Shown: piece by piece, positions 54,543-62,636 of the stretch
How the letters are laid out: the number at the start of each line of letters is the position of its first letter
Position numbering within the stretch: position 1 is the first letter of the stretch
Origin: JARFVT01 sp036677425
GTDB lineage: Bacteria; Pseudomonadota; Alphaproteobacteria; UBA8366; Aestuariispiraceae
DNA: 64,000 bases
Direction of reading: 5' to 3'
NCBI GenBank assembly: GCA_036677425.1
Contig: JARFVT010000013.1
Span: forward strand, 1,860,001 to 1,924,000
The notes under the pieces: model-generated
What the model saw: only the letters and a program-made list of their open reading frames with translations
The model's database searches: none
What the model was told of the DNA's origin: nothing
Position numbers and translations under genes: made by a program

Positions 54543-55764
54543 TTATCCGTCCCATCCTTGCTATAATCACTCCAAGAGCCTCTGCCATTAATGGGGGGAC
54601 TGCATTACCAACTTGAGTGTAACGAGGGCACTCTTCTTTACGGCGCGCGCCCCCTGTCGTGTATTTACCTTGAAATTCAAACCAATCAGGAAACGATTGT
54701 ATTCGCGCATTTTCTCTCACCGTTAAAATTCGTGGTTCGCTATAATGCAGCAAGTCATCAGGAAGTGTTGTAATTGTTCTAGATAACATATCAGGATGCA
54801 ATGGCGTGAAACATTGTTTTTTTGTACCAAGGCTTATTAAATCTTTTTTAGTTAAACTCTTGCCTTTTGGATATTTTTTAAGAACAGTTTCAAAACGTTT
54901 TAATGTTGTTTCTCTATGCCGCGCTAAACGTAGGCTATTTGGTACATCATTGCTATTACACTTTTCTCTCATTAGTTTTTGATAAGAGCTTAATTTACGC
55001 TTTTTATACTTGATTTGCTGAAAGCCATTTGTATCTGGGCTAGGCATTATTTGAGCCCCTTTTAATTCGAAATCCGATATAGCTTCTTTAACCGATGTGT
55101 TTTTTGTTTTGTGAAGCCCTTTAGATGATCTGTATTCTGGCAAAAGTTGCTCTAAAAAATCAAAAGGAGAAGCTTCCAACTCTATGTTTTTTTTAAATGC
55201 AATCATGATAAAACGCGCACGCGGCTGTGGTACACCAAATATTGAAGCATTACATACTTTATGAAAGACTAGGTATCCTAATTTTTCTAATTTTTCTTTT
55301 ACAACTTCTGCATAAACTTTACTTTTTTCCTTCCCATTTTGCTTGAATGCGGCATTAAACCCTCTGACATTTTCTAATAATAAAAAATTTGGTTGAACTA
55401 AATCAACAATCTTAATATATTCCTCGGTTAAACGATTTCGTGGATCATTGGGGTTACGCCTGCCTGCAAAAGAGAACCCCTGACATGGTGGCCCTCCAGC
55501 AATTAAATCTACGCTACCTCTTAATTTTATTAATTGTTTTGAATGGCTTTCTATTAACTCTGAGGTTGTCATTGCTTGGCATGGTAGCCATTTTGGCCAC
55601 CTAAATGGTGAAACGATATTTTTATCAATAAGATTATGCTTTAATGTTTTAAAAGCATCTGGTGATTTTTCAATTGCAAAAACGCCTTTCCAACCAGCTT
55701 TTTTCAAGCCAAGGGAAAGTCCACCGCACCCAGCAAACAAGTCAATAAAGCTATGTTTTTTTAT
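54535..55764 (-). CDS. DNA (cytosine-5) methyltransferase
   Basis: This C5-cytosine methyltransferase shows motif I FAGCGGLSLGL, catalytic motif IV GGPPCQGFSFAGRR (PCQ cysteine), motif VI LLENVRGF, motif VIII PQPRARFI, a variable target region, and motifs IX-X RTITTLPDDLLHY and QVGNAVPPLMAEALG. No endonuclease gene is adjacent. The start is a problem: the natural N terminus (KKHSFIDLFAGCGG) is in frame and an AAAGG ribosome site lies 9 bases before it, but the codon at 55,764-55,762 is ATA. The first standard start is TTG 55,740, which deletes the first strand of the fold. I give the ATA start. It is the first gene of the four-gene overlapping operon. Confidence 0.88.
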   Translation of the reverse strand: MKKHSFIDLFAGCGGLSLGLKKAGWKGVFAIEKSPDAFKTLKHNLIDKNIVSPFRWPKWLPCQAMTTSELIESHSKQLIKLRGSVDLIAGGPPCQGFSFAGRRNPNDPRNRLTEEYIKIVDLVQPNFLLLENVRGFNAAFKQNGKEKSKVYAEVVKEKLEKLGYLVFHKVCNASIFGVPQPRARFIMIAFKKNIELEASPFDFLEQLLPEYRSSKGLHKTKNTSVKEAISDFELKGAQIMPSPDTNGFQQIKYKKRKLSSYQKLMREKCNSNDVPNSLRLARHRETTLKRFETVLKKYPKGKSLTKKDLISLGTKKQCFTPLHPDMLSRTITTLPDDLLHYSEPRILTVRENARIQSFPDWFEFQGKYTTGGARRKEECPRYTQVGNAVPPLMAEALGVIIARMGRIIV

Positions 55765-55900
55765 AGCGTAAAACCTTTTATTAATTTATTTTATTGTTTA
55801 GAGTATTATTTTTATGCAGTTTATGCCGTTTGTCAGTGGCAAAGTCAAATTGAATAAAAATATAGCATTTTTTATATTAAAAAGCAAATAACAACTACCT

Positions 55901-56000
55901 NNNNNNNNNNNNNNNNNNNNNNNNNNNNNNNNNNNNNNNNNNNNNNNNNNNNNNNNNNNNNNNNNNNNNNNNNNNNNNNNNNNNNNNNNNNNNNNNNNNN
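55901..56000. other. Scaffold gap of exactly 100 Ns
   Basis: Exactly 100 undetermined bases, the usual placeholder for a gap of unknown length. The relaxase gene is cut by it. The adjacency of the methyltransferase operon to the conjugation module rests on this join and is not shown by continuous sequence. Confidence 1.
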
Positions 56001-58298
56001 ATTAGATTTTTTAATGATTTTTTTGGTTTTATCATCGATCGGTGTTATTGTTTTTTTCTTGATGATTTTAGTTTCAGGTTTAATAAGGCTCTCCATAATA
56101 TCATCATAAGAAATAGCATCTTCCTTAAAACATCCCATTTCTTCGGCAATATCATTATCAAAATATGAGCCATCCCATTTTTGTAAATAATATAGATCAG
56201 CATCATTCTTAAAGCACCATGATTTTGCCACATCATCCCATCTTGCGCCCAGTTTGACCGCTTCGTTCTTTTCGTTAAATGGCACATCTAAATAGACATA
56301 ATCTTCATGCCATAATAATTTATTTTTAATTTTATCCGACATATCAATAAGTTTTGATAGGTTATCATCATCATTTTTGATTGATCTTGACCATGACCTA
56401 ATATCATTACTTGCTTTGTCAGTTTGATAATCTATGCCTAATTCTTGTGATAATTTATGATGCGCCATTAAAACCGCGAGTGGTTTTAACTCCTGATTGA
56501 TTAACATCTTGTCATTTGATTTGTTTTCATCATCAAACTTTGCCGCGCAGATATTTTTTAACATATCTGAATAAAATAGATCATCATTTTGATAATTGCT
56601 TTTTATGGCATCATCACTGGAAATAGCATCTTCTTTAAAGTAACCCATTTCTTCGGCTGTGGCTTCATCGATGAATGCGCCGCTATCACTATCTAAAATA
56701 ACATTATCATTCGAACGGTCGATGATTTTTTTAATGCGATCAATAGAATTAGCTTTATCAATTTTAGTAACTTTATTATTAGCTAATGATTTGGCAAAAA
56801 TATCAAAATCTTTAATTTGTTTGGCATTGAATATTTGACCATAAAAAAACTCGTTTTTATCACTGTCTTTGGATTTTTTACAATATTCAATTATGGTTGG
56901 TTTTTGATTGGGTAAAATAGTTAAGCCATGCTGATTTATTTGCTTTCTTGTGATAAATCTTGGATCATCATAGCCTTTATTTTCTAAAATACTGGCATTA
57001 GCACCATAATAATATTTACCCGTAATTGGGTTTATTGGCTTGCCTTGATATTTTCTAATTTGTTGGTTTTTTTGCCAAGGTAAAATATTATTTTTCATTT
57101 GTGATATAAAATCAGCAGCCATCATTGTTTTATAACTTTGATGATTAATTGGCTCTTTAATATTAAAATCTAGATTCTGTTTTATCGGATTATTAATATT
57201 AAAATTTGATTTTTGCATAATAGATTTTTGCTTAACAGGTGATCGATTACCAGTGCCGATCAAATCACCAATAATCTTATTATGCCAATATATTAATGTC
57301 ATCGCCAGCGGGTCATTAATTTCTAAAGCCTGATAGATTAGAAATTGTTTGAAACTACTGGTTAGAGGGTTTTTCTTTTTAGCTTGTTTAAATTTATTCC
57401 ACATTGGTGTTATCGATTTTTGTTTAATTAATGACCGTGGCTTATATCCTTTAGTATGGTGTGGCTTATCTTTAGATTTTATGATGTTCGGTTGCTTTTC
57501 TTCCAGCATCGGGCTGTAGCGACCTAATTTAGCTTCCAGTGATGCTTTAGAAAACTCACGACCAAGAGAGCTTGCCTTTATGGTTTGTTTATCTTTTAAA
57601 TTTTCAATAACCAGCCCTGCGCCCTTTGGCTTAAATCTGATATTATATTCCCTGGTCCTTTGATGAAAATCTTGCCAGCTGTTTGATGCTTGCAAATCTT
57701 TTATCATATGCTCTTTTTCACCGATAACATAGCTTTGAAAGCTTTGTTGCCATGTGTGGCTTTCATAATCATTGGCCTTAACATTCTTGCGATCATGGCT
57801 TAATTTATCCTGCCTGCCGTTATCGATCTTCAAGCCATATTTTTTCTCTAAGGCGCGTGATGTCTTTTCTAATTTGAAATAATCACGATGCGGTTCAAGC
57901 ATGGTAAGTTTTTGTGGATGAATTTTATTATAGGCCACATGAATATGATAATGATTTGTGTTTTGATGCGTGGCGCAAATTCTCTGATGATCTTCAAATC
58001 CTAAAGCCTTGGCATAGGCTTTTTCAATATCGATTAATTGTTGATCACTTGGCTTTTCGCCATCTTGAAAGCTAATCAATAAATGATATGTTTTATCAAG
58101 TTTTGTTCTTGTGTTTTGCGCTTGTGTCGCGATGATTTCTTTTATGGCTAAATCTAAATTATCTGGTGATTGACCAGCATTACAACCTTCAATCCATAAT
58201 TTATGTAATTTCTCGCCTTTATCTTTGGCAGCGGCGATATAATTGGCCAGCAGTGAAAAACTGCTTTTTTGACTGCGATGAATATGTTTTGCAATCAT
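56001..58298 (-). CDS. MOBP-type relaxase with ArdC-like and DUF5710-like modules, C-terminus lost in gap
   Basis: This is a conjugative/mobilisation relaxase. The likely nicking tyrosine is Y20 (SLLANYIAAAK) and the metal-binding histidines are H111, H116, H118 and H120 (THQNTNHYHIHVAYN). The family nicks oriT and pilots the strand into the recipient. After about residue 390 there is an ArdC N-terminal-like block (MAADFISQMKNNILPWQKN...), and near 690 a short module LDVPFNEKNEAVKLGARWDD shared with the ArdC-Toprim protein encoded upstream on this strand. Two copies of a short motif, AEEMG-x-FKEDAIS, occur in the C-terminal half. The 3' end is missing in the N gap. Confidence 0.88.
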
Positions 58299-58306
58299 GG
58301 CTTAAA

Positions 58307-58882
58307 TTATAAACCAAGTTGATTATCGAGTTTTTTATTAGTTTTTGCTGCAATGCCCAAGATTTGTTTTTGCTGCGCTATATAAATCTTGCCTGCGATG
58401 CGAATGTTATTACGTCTAATATCGATAATCTTCTTTTCTTCTGGCGATAAGCGCGATTTATTTAAATTTAATAATCTGGCATTATGAGACTTAAAAAACT
58501 GCCTTGCCTCATCCCTTGGTATGTCATTCAAGCGGTTTTTTGGTAATGAAAGCGTTTCATTGACCGCTTTATAGCTTTCCATTGATTTAACCTTGGGCAA
58601 TAATGCAACCGTGGCCTTGGCTTCTATGATTGCTATTTCAAGGCTGCCATCCATAACCCTATTATTGCTATGTAATGCATATTCATTTTCAAGCATTTTC
58701 AACTCAGCAGCAAGAATTGTGTCAATATCGCCATCCTTGCCGATTTCTTTTATCTGCTGGTGAATTTTAATATTCACTTGTTTATTTAATTCAGCTTCGG
58801 GTGTTTGACGTTCTGCGTCTAATGCTGTTTTTTGTTTAAGTGATAATAAATTAAGTTTATTTATTAAGCCAGTCTTTACCAT
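58307..58882 (-). CDS. Conserved-looking mobilisation-region protein of unknown function
   Basis: This 191-residue helical, charged protein has no motif I recognise. It starts 26 bases inside the preceding small gene and ends 8 bases before the relaxase start, so it is part of the same transcription unit. Its composition (long amphipathic helices, KNRLNDIPRDEARQFFKSHN) would suit a relaxosome or DNA-processing accessory factor, which is inference from position only. Confidence 0.6.
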   Translation of the reverse strand: MVKTGLINKLNLLSLKQKTALDAERQTPEAELNKQVNIKIHQQIKEIGKDGDIDTILAAELKMLENEYALHSNNRVMDGSLEIAIIEAKATVALLPKVKSMESYKAVNETLSLPKNRLNDIPRDEARQFFKSHNARLLNLNKSRLSPEEKKIIDIRRNNIRIAGKIYIAQQKQILGIAAKTNKKLDNQLGL

Positions 58883-59090
58883 ATTCTTGATCCGCCCTCG
58901 ATGTGTCTAAGCCCATTTCTCTGATCCAATCAGCACCATTGACTTTTTTACAAGCCATTAAGGCATCGGCTGGCGCTTTCATTTCTCGTGCTGCTGCATA
59001 GAAAGCATCATCATCACCATTATCAAATGCATCTAACATGGCTTTGCCATTCTCAATGCTTTCTTTTCTTTCTTGTTCGCTTAAAGGCAT
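58857..59090 (-). CDS. Small acidic protein of the mobilisation operon
   Basis: This 77-residue acidic protein (MPLSEQERKESIENGKAM, then AFDNGDDDAFYAAAREMKAP) has no known family that I can name. It overlaps the next gene by 26 bases and follows the MobC-like gene by 1 base, so it is translationally coupled to both. Confidence 0.6.
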   Translation of the reverse strand: MPLSEQERKESIENGKAMLDAFDNGDDDAFYAAAREMKAPADALMACKKVNGADWIREMGLDTSRADQEYGKDWLNK

Positions 59091-59091
59091 T

Positions 59092-59421
59092 TTACAGCTC
59101 CATAATTTTAGTTGCTAATATTTGCTTAGTCGTTGCTATCTTAGCAATCATTTGTTCCATATCCAATGATAATCTTTTTGATATTTTTGGATCATCATTA
59201 TCTAATGCCATTTTGAATAAATTACCAAGCCTCGCCAAATCAGCATTAACCTTTAATAAATCTGTTACGGTTTTGGCGTTGCCTAAAACTGGTAATCTTG
59301 TACCAGTTATTACGCGCCTGATATATTCTGACATGGATAATGACAATGAAGCCGCTCCAGATTTTACCTTTTCTTTATCATCACTGGTTATATATATCAT
59401 AAATCTTTCAGATTTTTTCAT
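59092..59421 (-). CDS. MobC-like relaxosome accessory protein (ribbon-helix-helix)
   Basis: This protein has an N-terminal RHH-like segment KSERFMIYITSDDKEKVKS followed by LSMSEYIRRVITG, then a helical tail (VTDLLKVNADLARLGNLFKM) as in MobC proteins that help the relaxase nick oriT. I start at ATG 59,421, with a GAAAGA ribosome site. The longer frame to 59,466 would translate a hairpin sequence that is repeated elsewhere, which is unlikely to be coding. An oriT would be expected near this gene, but I cannot point to one. Confidence 0.75.
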   Translation of the reverse strand: MKKSERFMIYITSDDKEKVKSGAASLSLSMSEYIRRVITGTRLPVLGNAKTVTDLLKVNADLARLGNLFKMALDNDDPKISKRLSLDMEQMIAKIATTKQILATKIMEL

Positions 59422-59441
59422 TGATTTATCTTTCAAATAAT

Positions 59442-59467
59442 AATGACAAGACCTTTGCCTTGCCATT
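59442..59467. repeat. Hairpin repeat copy 1 (one mismatch)
   Basis: Arms AATGACAAG and CTTGCCATT with the 8-base loop ACCTTTGC. It is nearly identical to the copy at 60,243-60,268, each standing just downstream of a Toprim-protein gene, and so was probably duplicated with it. It could be a terminator or mRNA-processing hairpin. Confidence 0.7.
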
Positions 59468-59483
59468 ATCCAGTTTAATTAAT

Positions 59484-60203
59484 TCACAATGTCATTTCGT
59501 TTGATTGTTTTTTAATCTTGGTTTTGTCTTTTGATAATAAAGTTTTTAAGCATGATCTAAGGCCTTTATCACCACGAGATAATGCAATATCATTAAAATT
59601 ATTTAAGCCTTGTGCTTTTTCTTTATCGGTAAGTGGTGGTATGATAACCCTAGCATTAATCATATTTGCATAAAGATTAGCCTGTTCTGTATAACGTGTT
59701 TCTTTACTATATTCTGGGTAATTTGTAATAAAAACTGGTGATTTATGATCATTTCTTATTGCAATAATAATATCAATTTCTGGATTTCGCTTGCGAAGAC
59801 CTTCCGCAATCCATAATGAATTTTGATCGTCAAAACCAACAAGCACAGTCTTGTTAGTTGCTTTAGATAATGATGCACCTGATGCAAAATCTTTACAAAC
59901 AATTATAGATTTATTTTTATTATCTAAATCTTTAATATCTCCAATAATATATCCTAATTCAGTTAATAGATAATTACTTCTCATAATTTCTTCTTTTCCA
60001 GTGGCATCTATTTTTGTAACTGAAAAAATATTACCCTCATAATCTCCTACTGGTATTAATAATTGACCTTTTTCATTTTCCTTTAATTGCATATGAGTTA
60101 TTTGTTTTTCAACTAAATATGGATGTGAGTTAGTTAATTTATTTTTTTCATTATTTAAAATTTCTCTAGCTTGCACGACAACGTCTAATTCACTATTTCC
60201 CAT
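59484..60203 (-). CDS. Degenerate Toprim-domain protein, partial duplicate of the ArdC-Toprim C-terminus
   Basis: This 239-residue protein matches the C-terminal third of the 711-residue protein encoded immediately upstream along nearly its whole length (shared NSHPYLV-KQITHMQLKEN, VIIPPLTD-EK and the identical ending LLSKDKTKIKKQSNEM). The Toprim catalytic residues have changed: the glutamate (E581 in the parent, CEGF) is lysine here (CKDF, K104), and the first aspartate of DND (D627) is arginine (R150). It is probably not an active nuclease or primase. It may be a decaying copy or a regulatory variant. Confidence 0.8.
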   Translation of the reverse strand: MGNSELDVVVQAREILNNEKNKLTNSHPYLVEKQITHMQLKENEKGQLLIPVGDYEGNIFSVTKIDATGKEEIMRSNYLLTELGYIIGDIKDLDNKNKSIIVCKDFASGASLSKATNKTVLVGFDDQNSLWIAEGLRKRNPEIDIIIAIRNDHKSPVFITNYPEYSKETRYTEQANLYANMINARVIIPPLTDKEKAQGLNNFNDIALSRGDKGLRSCLKTLLSKDKTKIKKQSNEMTL

Positions 60204-60242
60204 TATCTTATTCCTTATTAAATTTAAATTATTTCAAATAAT

Positions 60243-60268
60243 AATGGCAAGACCTTTGCCTTGCCATT
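60243..60268. repeat. Hairpin repeat copy 2 (perfect 9-bp stem)
   Basis: AATGGCAAG (60,243-60,251) and CTTGCCATT (60,260-60,268) form a perfect stem with an 8-base loop, lying between the two Toprim-protein genes. The flanking sequence is also duplicated at 59,437 onwards. Confidence 0.8.
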
Positions 60269-60284
60269 ATCCAGTTTAATTAAT

Positions 60285-62420
60285 TCACAATGCCATTTCG
60301 TTTGATTGTTTTTTAATCTTGGTTTTGTCTTTTGATAATAAAGCTTTTAAGCATGATTTAAGGCCGTCATTGCCCCGCGATACCGCAATATCATTAAAAT
60401 CACTTAAGCCCTGTGATTTTTCTTCATCGGTAAGTGGCGGTATGATAACCGTTGCATTAACAGATTTTGCAGCTTTATTTGCGGCATCGATGCCGACATT
60501 TTTCTTAATTGTGGGGTGGTTTTCTAATCTATGATCATTATCGGCTGCGATAATAATATCCAAATCTGGATATTTACCGCGTATTTGCTCTGCAACTGGT
60601 GCTAAATTACCTTTGTCAAAGGCAACAACCACAGTTTTATCGCTTGCCAAGGCCAGTGATGCCGCAGTTGAAAAACCTTCGCAAATAATCACAGCTTTAT
60701 TTGCAACGCTTGATTTTTTAATATTACCAACCACATTCATCATACCAGTTTTGCGGCCATCTTTTAAAAACCGCTTTTGACCATCCTTATCAATTGTTTG
60801 AATTGACCAAATATGACCATTAATATCTTGAACTGGTAATAATAATTCACCATTTTCATTTTCTTTTAATTGCATATGGGTGATTTGTTTTTTTACTAGA
60901 TATGGGTGAGAATTTGCTGATTTATTTTTATCATTTACTAAAATATCAACGGCCTTTTTACCAGCATCAAGTTGCAGTTTTTCAAGGGCAATGGTGTTTT
61001 CAACTTTACGCGCCGCCGCATCGCTTTGTGCTTGTTGTAATTCTGCGGCATTAAGTTTATTCTCACCAGAATATGACCATCTAACAGCTTTATCACCTAA
61101 TTTAAAATTAATTATTTGCCCATTAGCTTTGCCATCAAGAAAACCACGATATGAACCGCTGTTTTTTTTCTTTTCATCGCCTTCAACAGCTACTCGATGC
61201 CATTTGCCATCCATAATAGGCTCGCCCTTAATCAATAAACCATTATCTTTTAATGCTATGGCAAATTCATCAACAGGGCTTAATTTGCTTTCCTTGATTT
61301 CTGCTGGTTTATTCCATTTGGAAAAATCTTTAATATCCAACTTGTCGGATATATACCAAGATTTATTATCTTTATCCCATCTTGCGCCTAGCTTCTTGGC
61401 TTCGTTTTTTTCAGTAAAAGGCACATTTAGATATTGCTTTTTAATCTCTTCGGCTTTTTGTTTGTCGTTAGGATTATCCTTTTTCATGCTATCCATCGCC
61501 TTAGCTGGTTTTATGGTTTTCTGTGCAAATTTTGCCAATTCAAGCCGCTTTTCAGGCTCTAATATCCATTGTTTGATTGTTTCGGCATCCCTTGCAGCCC
61601 TAAAAATCTCATTTTTATCTTTCCGTAATGCTTGCAACCAGTTTTCCACATAGCTTGCGTGGCGGTCAGGATAATGACCAAGGCCAAGCTCGGTTGATAA
61701 CATGAATGATGATATTTCCGCGCGTAATTCTTCCCTCGCATAATCAGCTGTGCCAAATGGTGCAAATTTACGATCAAGCCTAGTTTTATGGCCTGTCGAA
61801 TGCCCCATCTCATGCAATGCGGTTGCATAAAATTCATATGCGCTATCAAATGCTTCTGCTGGTGGTAAGTGAATAGAATCTTTAGTGATCGCATAAAAAG
61901 CACTATCGCCTTGATCATAATTTATTGGAGCTTGCGAAGATTTTAATAGCTTTTCAGCAGCTTCAATCGGGTCAAATTTCATTTCAGGTGCAATATATTT
62001 TTTCATGCCGTTAATTTGTTCGGCATTAAAAACATTGGCGTAAAAAACTTGCGGCCGTTGTAATTTAATATTTTTATATGTTTTTTTACCCGCATCATTT
62101 AATATTGACTGGCCTTTATCGTCTTTTAATTCGACTTTCTTTGACCATAACCAATATTCAATCTTGGTGGCTTTCTCACCAGATTTAACCTTTGCATTTA
62201 ATTTAGATGCTTGATTATAGCTAAGCCATCTTGGATCCTCATAGCCTTGCATTGTTAAAATTATAGCATTCATGCCTTTATAGTTTTTCTCGCTTGTGGG
62301 GTTAAATGCCGCAACCCTACTACGGCCTTCTTTCCACGGCTTTTGCCAAGGTGCTGTGCCAGCCTCAATATGTTTAATTATTTCATTGGCGATATCTTCT
62401 CTAAAATTATTAATACTCAT
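60285..62420 (-). CDS. ArdC-type antirestriction/zincin protein fused to Toprim domain
   Basis: This is a 711-residue multi-domain protein. Residues 1-135 form an ArdC N-terminal ssDNA-binding domain (GTAPWQKPWKEG). A zincin-like metallopeptidase follows with HEMGH (H203, E204, H207). Near 330-365 is a short module YLNVPFTEKNEAKKLGARW, also present in the relaxase. The C-terminal Toprim domain (about 490-700) has E581 and D627/D629 intact (ICEGF, ADND). By family, ArdC proteins accompany conjugating DNA and counter restriction. The Toprim part suggests primase- or nuclease-like handling of the incoming strand. Its ATG overlaps the stop of the upstream small gene (TAATG), with GGAG upstream. 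Confidence 0.87.
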   Translation of the reverse strand: MSINNFREDIANEIIKHIEAGTAPWQKPWKEGRSRVAAFNPTSEKNYKGMNAIILTMQGYEDPRWLSYNQASKLNAKVKSGEKATKIEYWLWSKKVELKDDKGQSILNDAGKKTYKNIKLQRPQVFYANVFNAEQINGMKKYIAPEMKFDPIEAAEKLLKSSQAPINYDQGDSAFYAITKDSIHLPPAEAFDSAYEFYATALHEMGHSTGHKTRLDRKFAPFGTADYAREELRAEISSFMLSTELGLGHYPDRHASYVENWLQALRKDKNEIFRAARDAETIKQWILEPEKRLELAKFAQKTIKPAKAMDSMKKDNPNDKQKAEEIKKQYLNVPFTEKNEAKKLGARWDKDNKSWYISDKLDIKDFSKWNKPAEIKESKLSPVDEFAIALKDNGLLIKGEPIMDGKWHRVAVEGDEKKKNSGSYRGFLDGKANGQIINFKLGDKAVRWSYSGENKLNAAELQQAQSDAAARKVENTIALEKLQLDAGKKAVDILVNDKNKSANSHPYLVKKQITHMQLKENENGELLLPVQDINGHIWSIQTIDKDGQKRFLKDGRKTGMMNVVGNIKKSSVANKAVIICEGFSTAASLALASDKTVVVAFDKGNLAPVAEQIRGKYPDLDIIIAADNDHRLENHPTIKKNVGIDAANKAAKSVNATVIIPPLTDEEKSQGLSDFNDIAVSRGNDGLKSCLKALLSKDKTKIKKQSNEMAL

Positions 62421-62593
62421 TATTTATCTCCTTTATCATCATCTTTATAATAAAATAGGCTGTCCAAGGCCTCTTCATCGCTAAGTGCATCTTCATTAAA
62501 TGCGCCCATTTCATCGGCTAGATCAGGGTCAACCGATGTGATTTCAGGCTCATCTTCGTTAACTACTGGTTCTTTTTTAATAATATTTGTCAT
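62420..62593 (-). CDS. Small acidic protein sharing a motif with the relaxase
   Basis: This 57-residue acidic protein begins MTNIIKKEPVVNEDEPE and contains DLADEMGAFNEDALSDEEAL, which matches two copies of AEEMG-x-FKEDAIS in the relaxase. It ends in a TAATG overlap with the ArdC-Toprim gene, so the two are coupled. The shared motif suggests both bind the same partner, for example the coupling protein or a primase, but that is inference. It is too short to classify. Confidence 0.6.
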   Translation of the reverse strand: MTNIIKKEPVVNEDEPEITSVDPDLADEMGAFNEDALSDEEALDSLFYYKDDDKGDK

Positions 62594-62636
62594 TCTTATT
62601 TTCCTATGTTTTAGGGCTTTGCCCTGTTGGTGAATT

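Noticed and set aside
50776..55764. Identity with the known Detocs two-component defence system
   Set aside because: Detocs pairs a sensor kinase with a receiver fused to a nucleosidase domain and a decoy receiver. Here the output domain carries an R-x4-H motif, and a methyltransferase and PNK-type phosphatase are present, so the architecture differs.
59422..59466. Longer N-terminus for the MobC-like protein
   Set aside because: It would translate a hairpin sequence that is duplicated at 60,243-60,268 outside any gene start, and the ATG at 59,421 has its own ribosome site.
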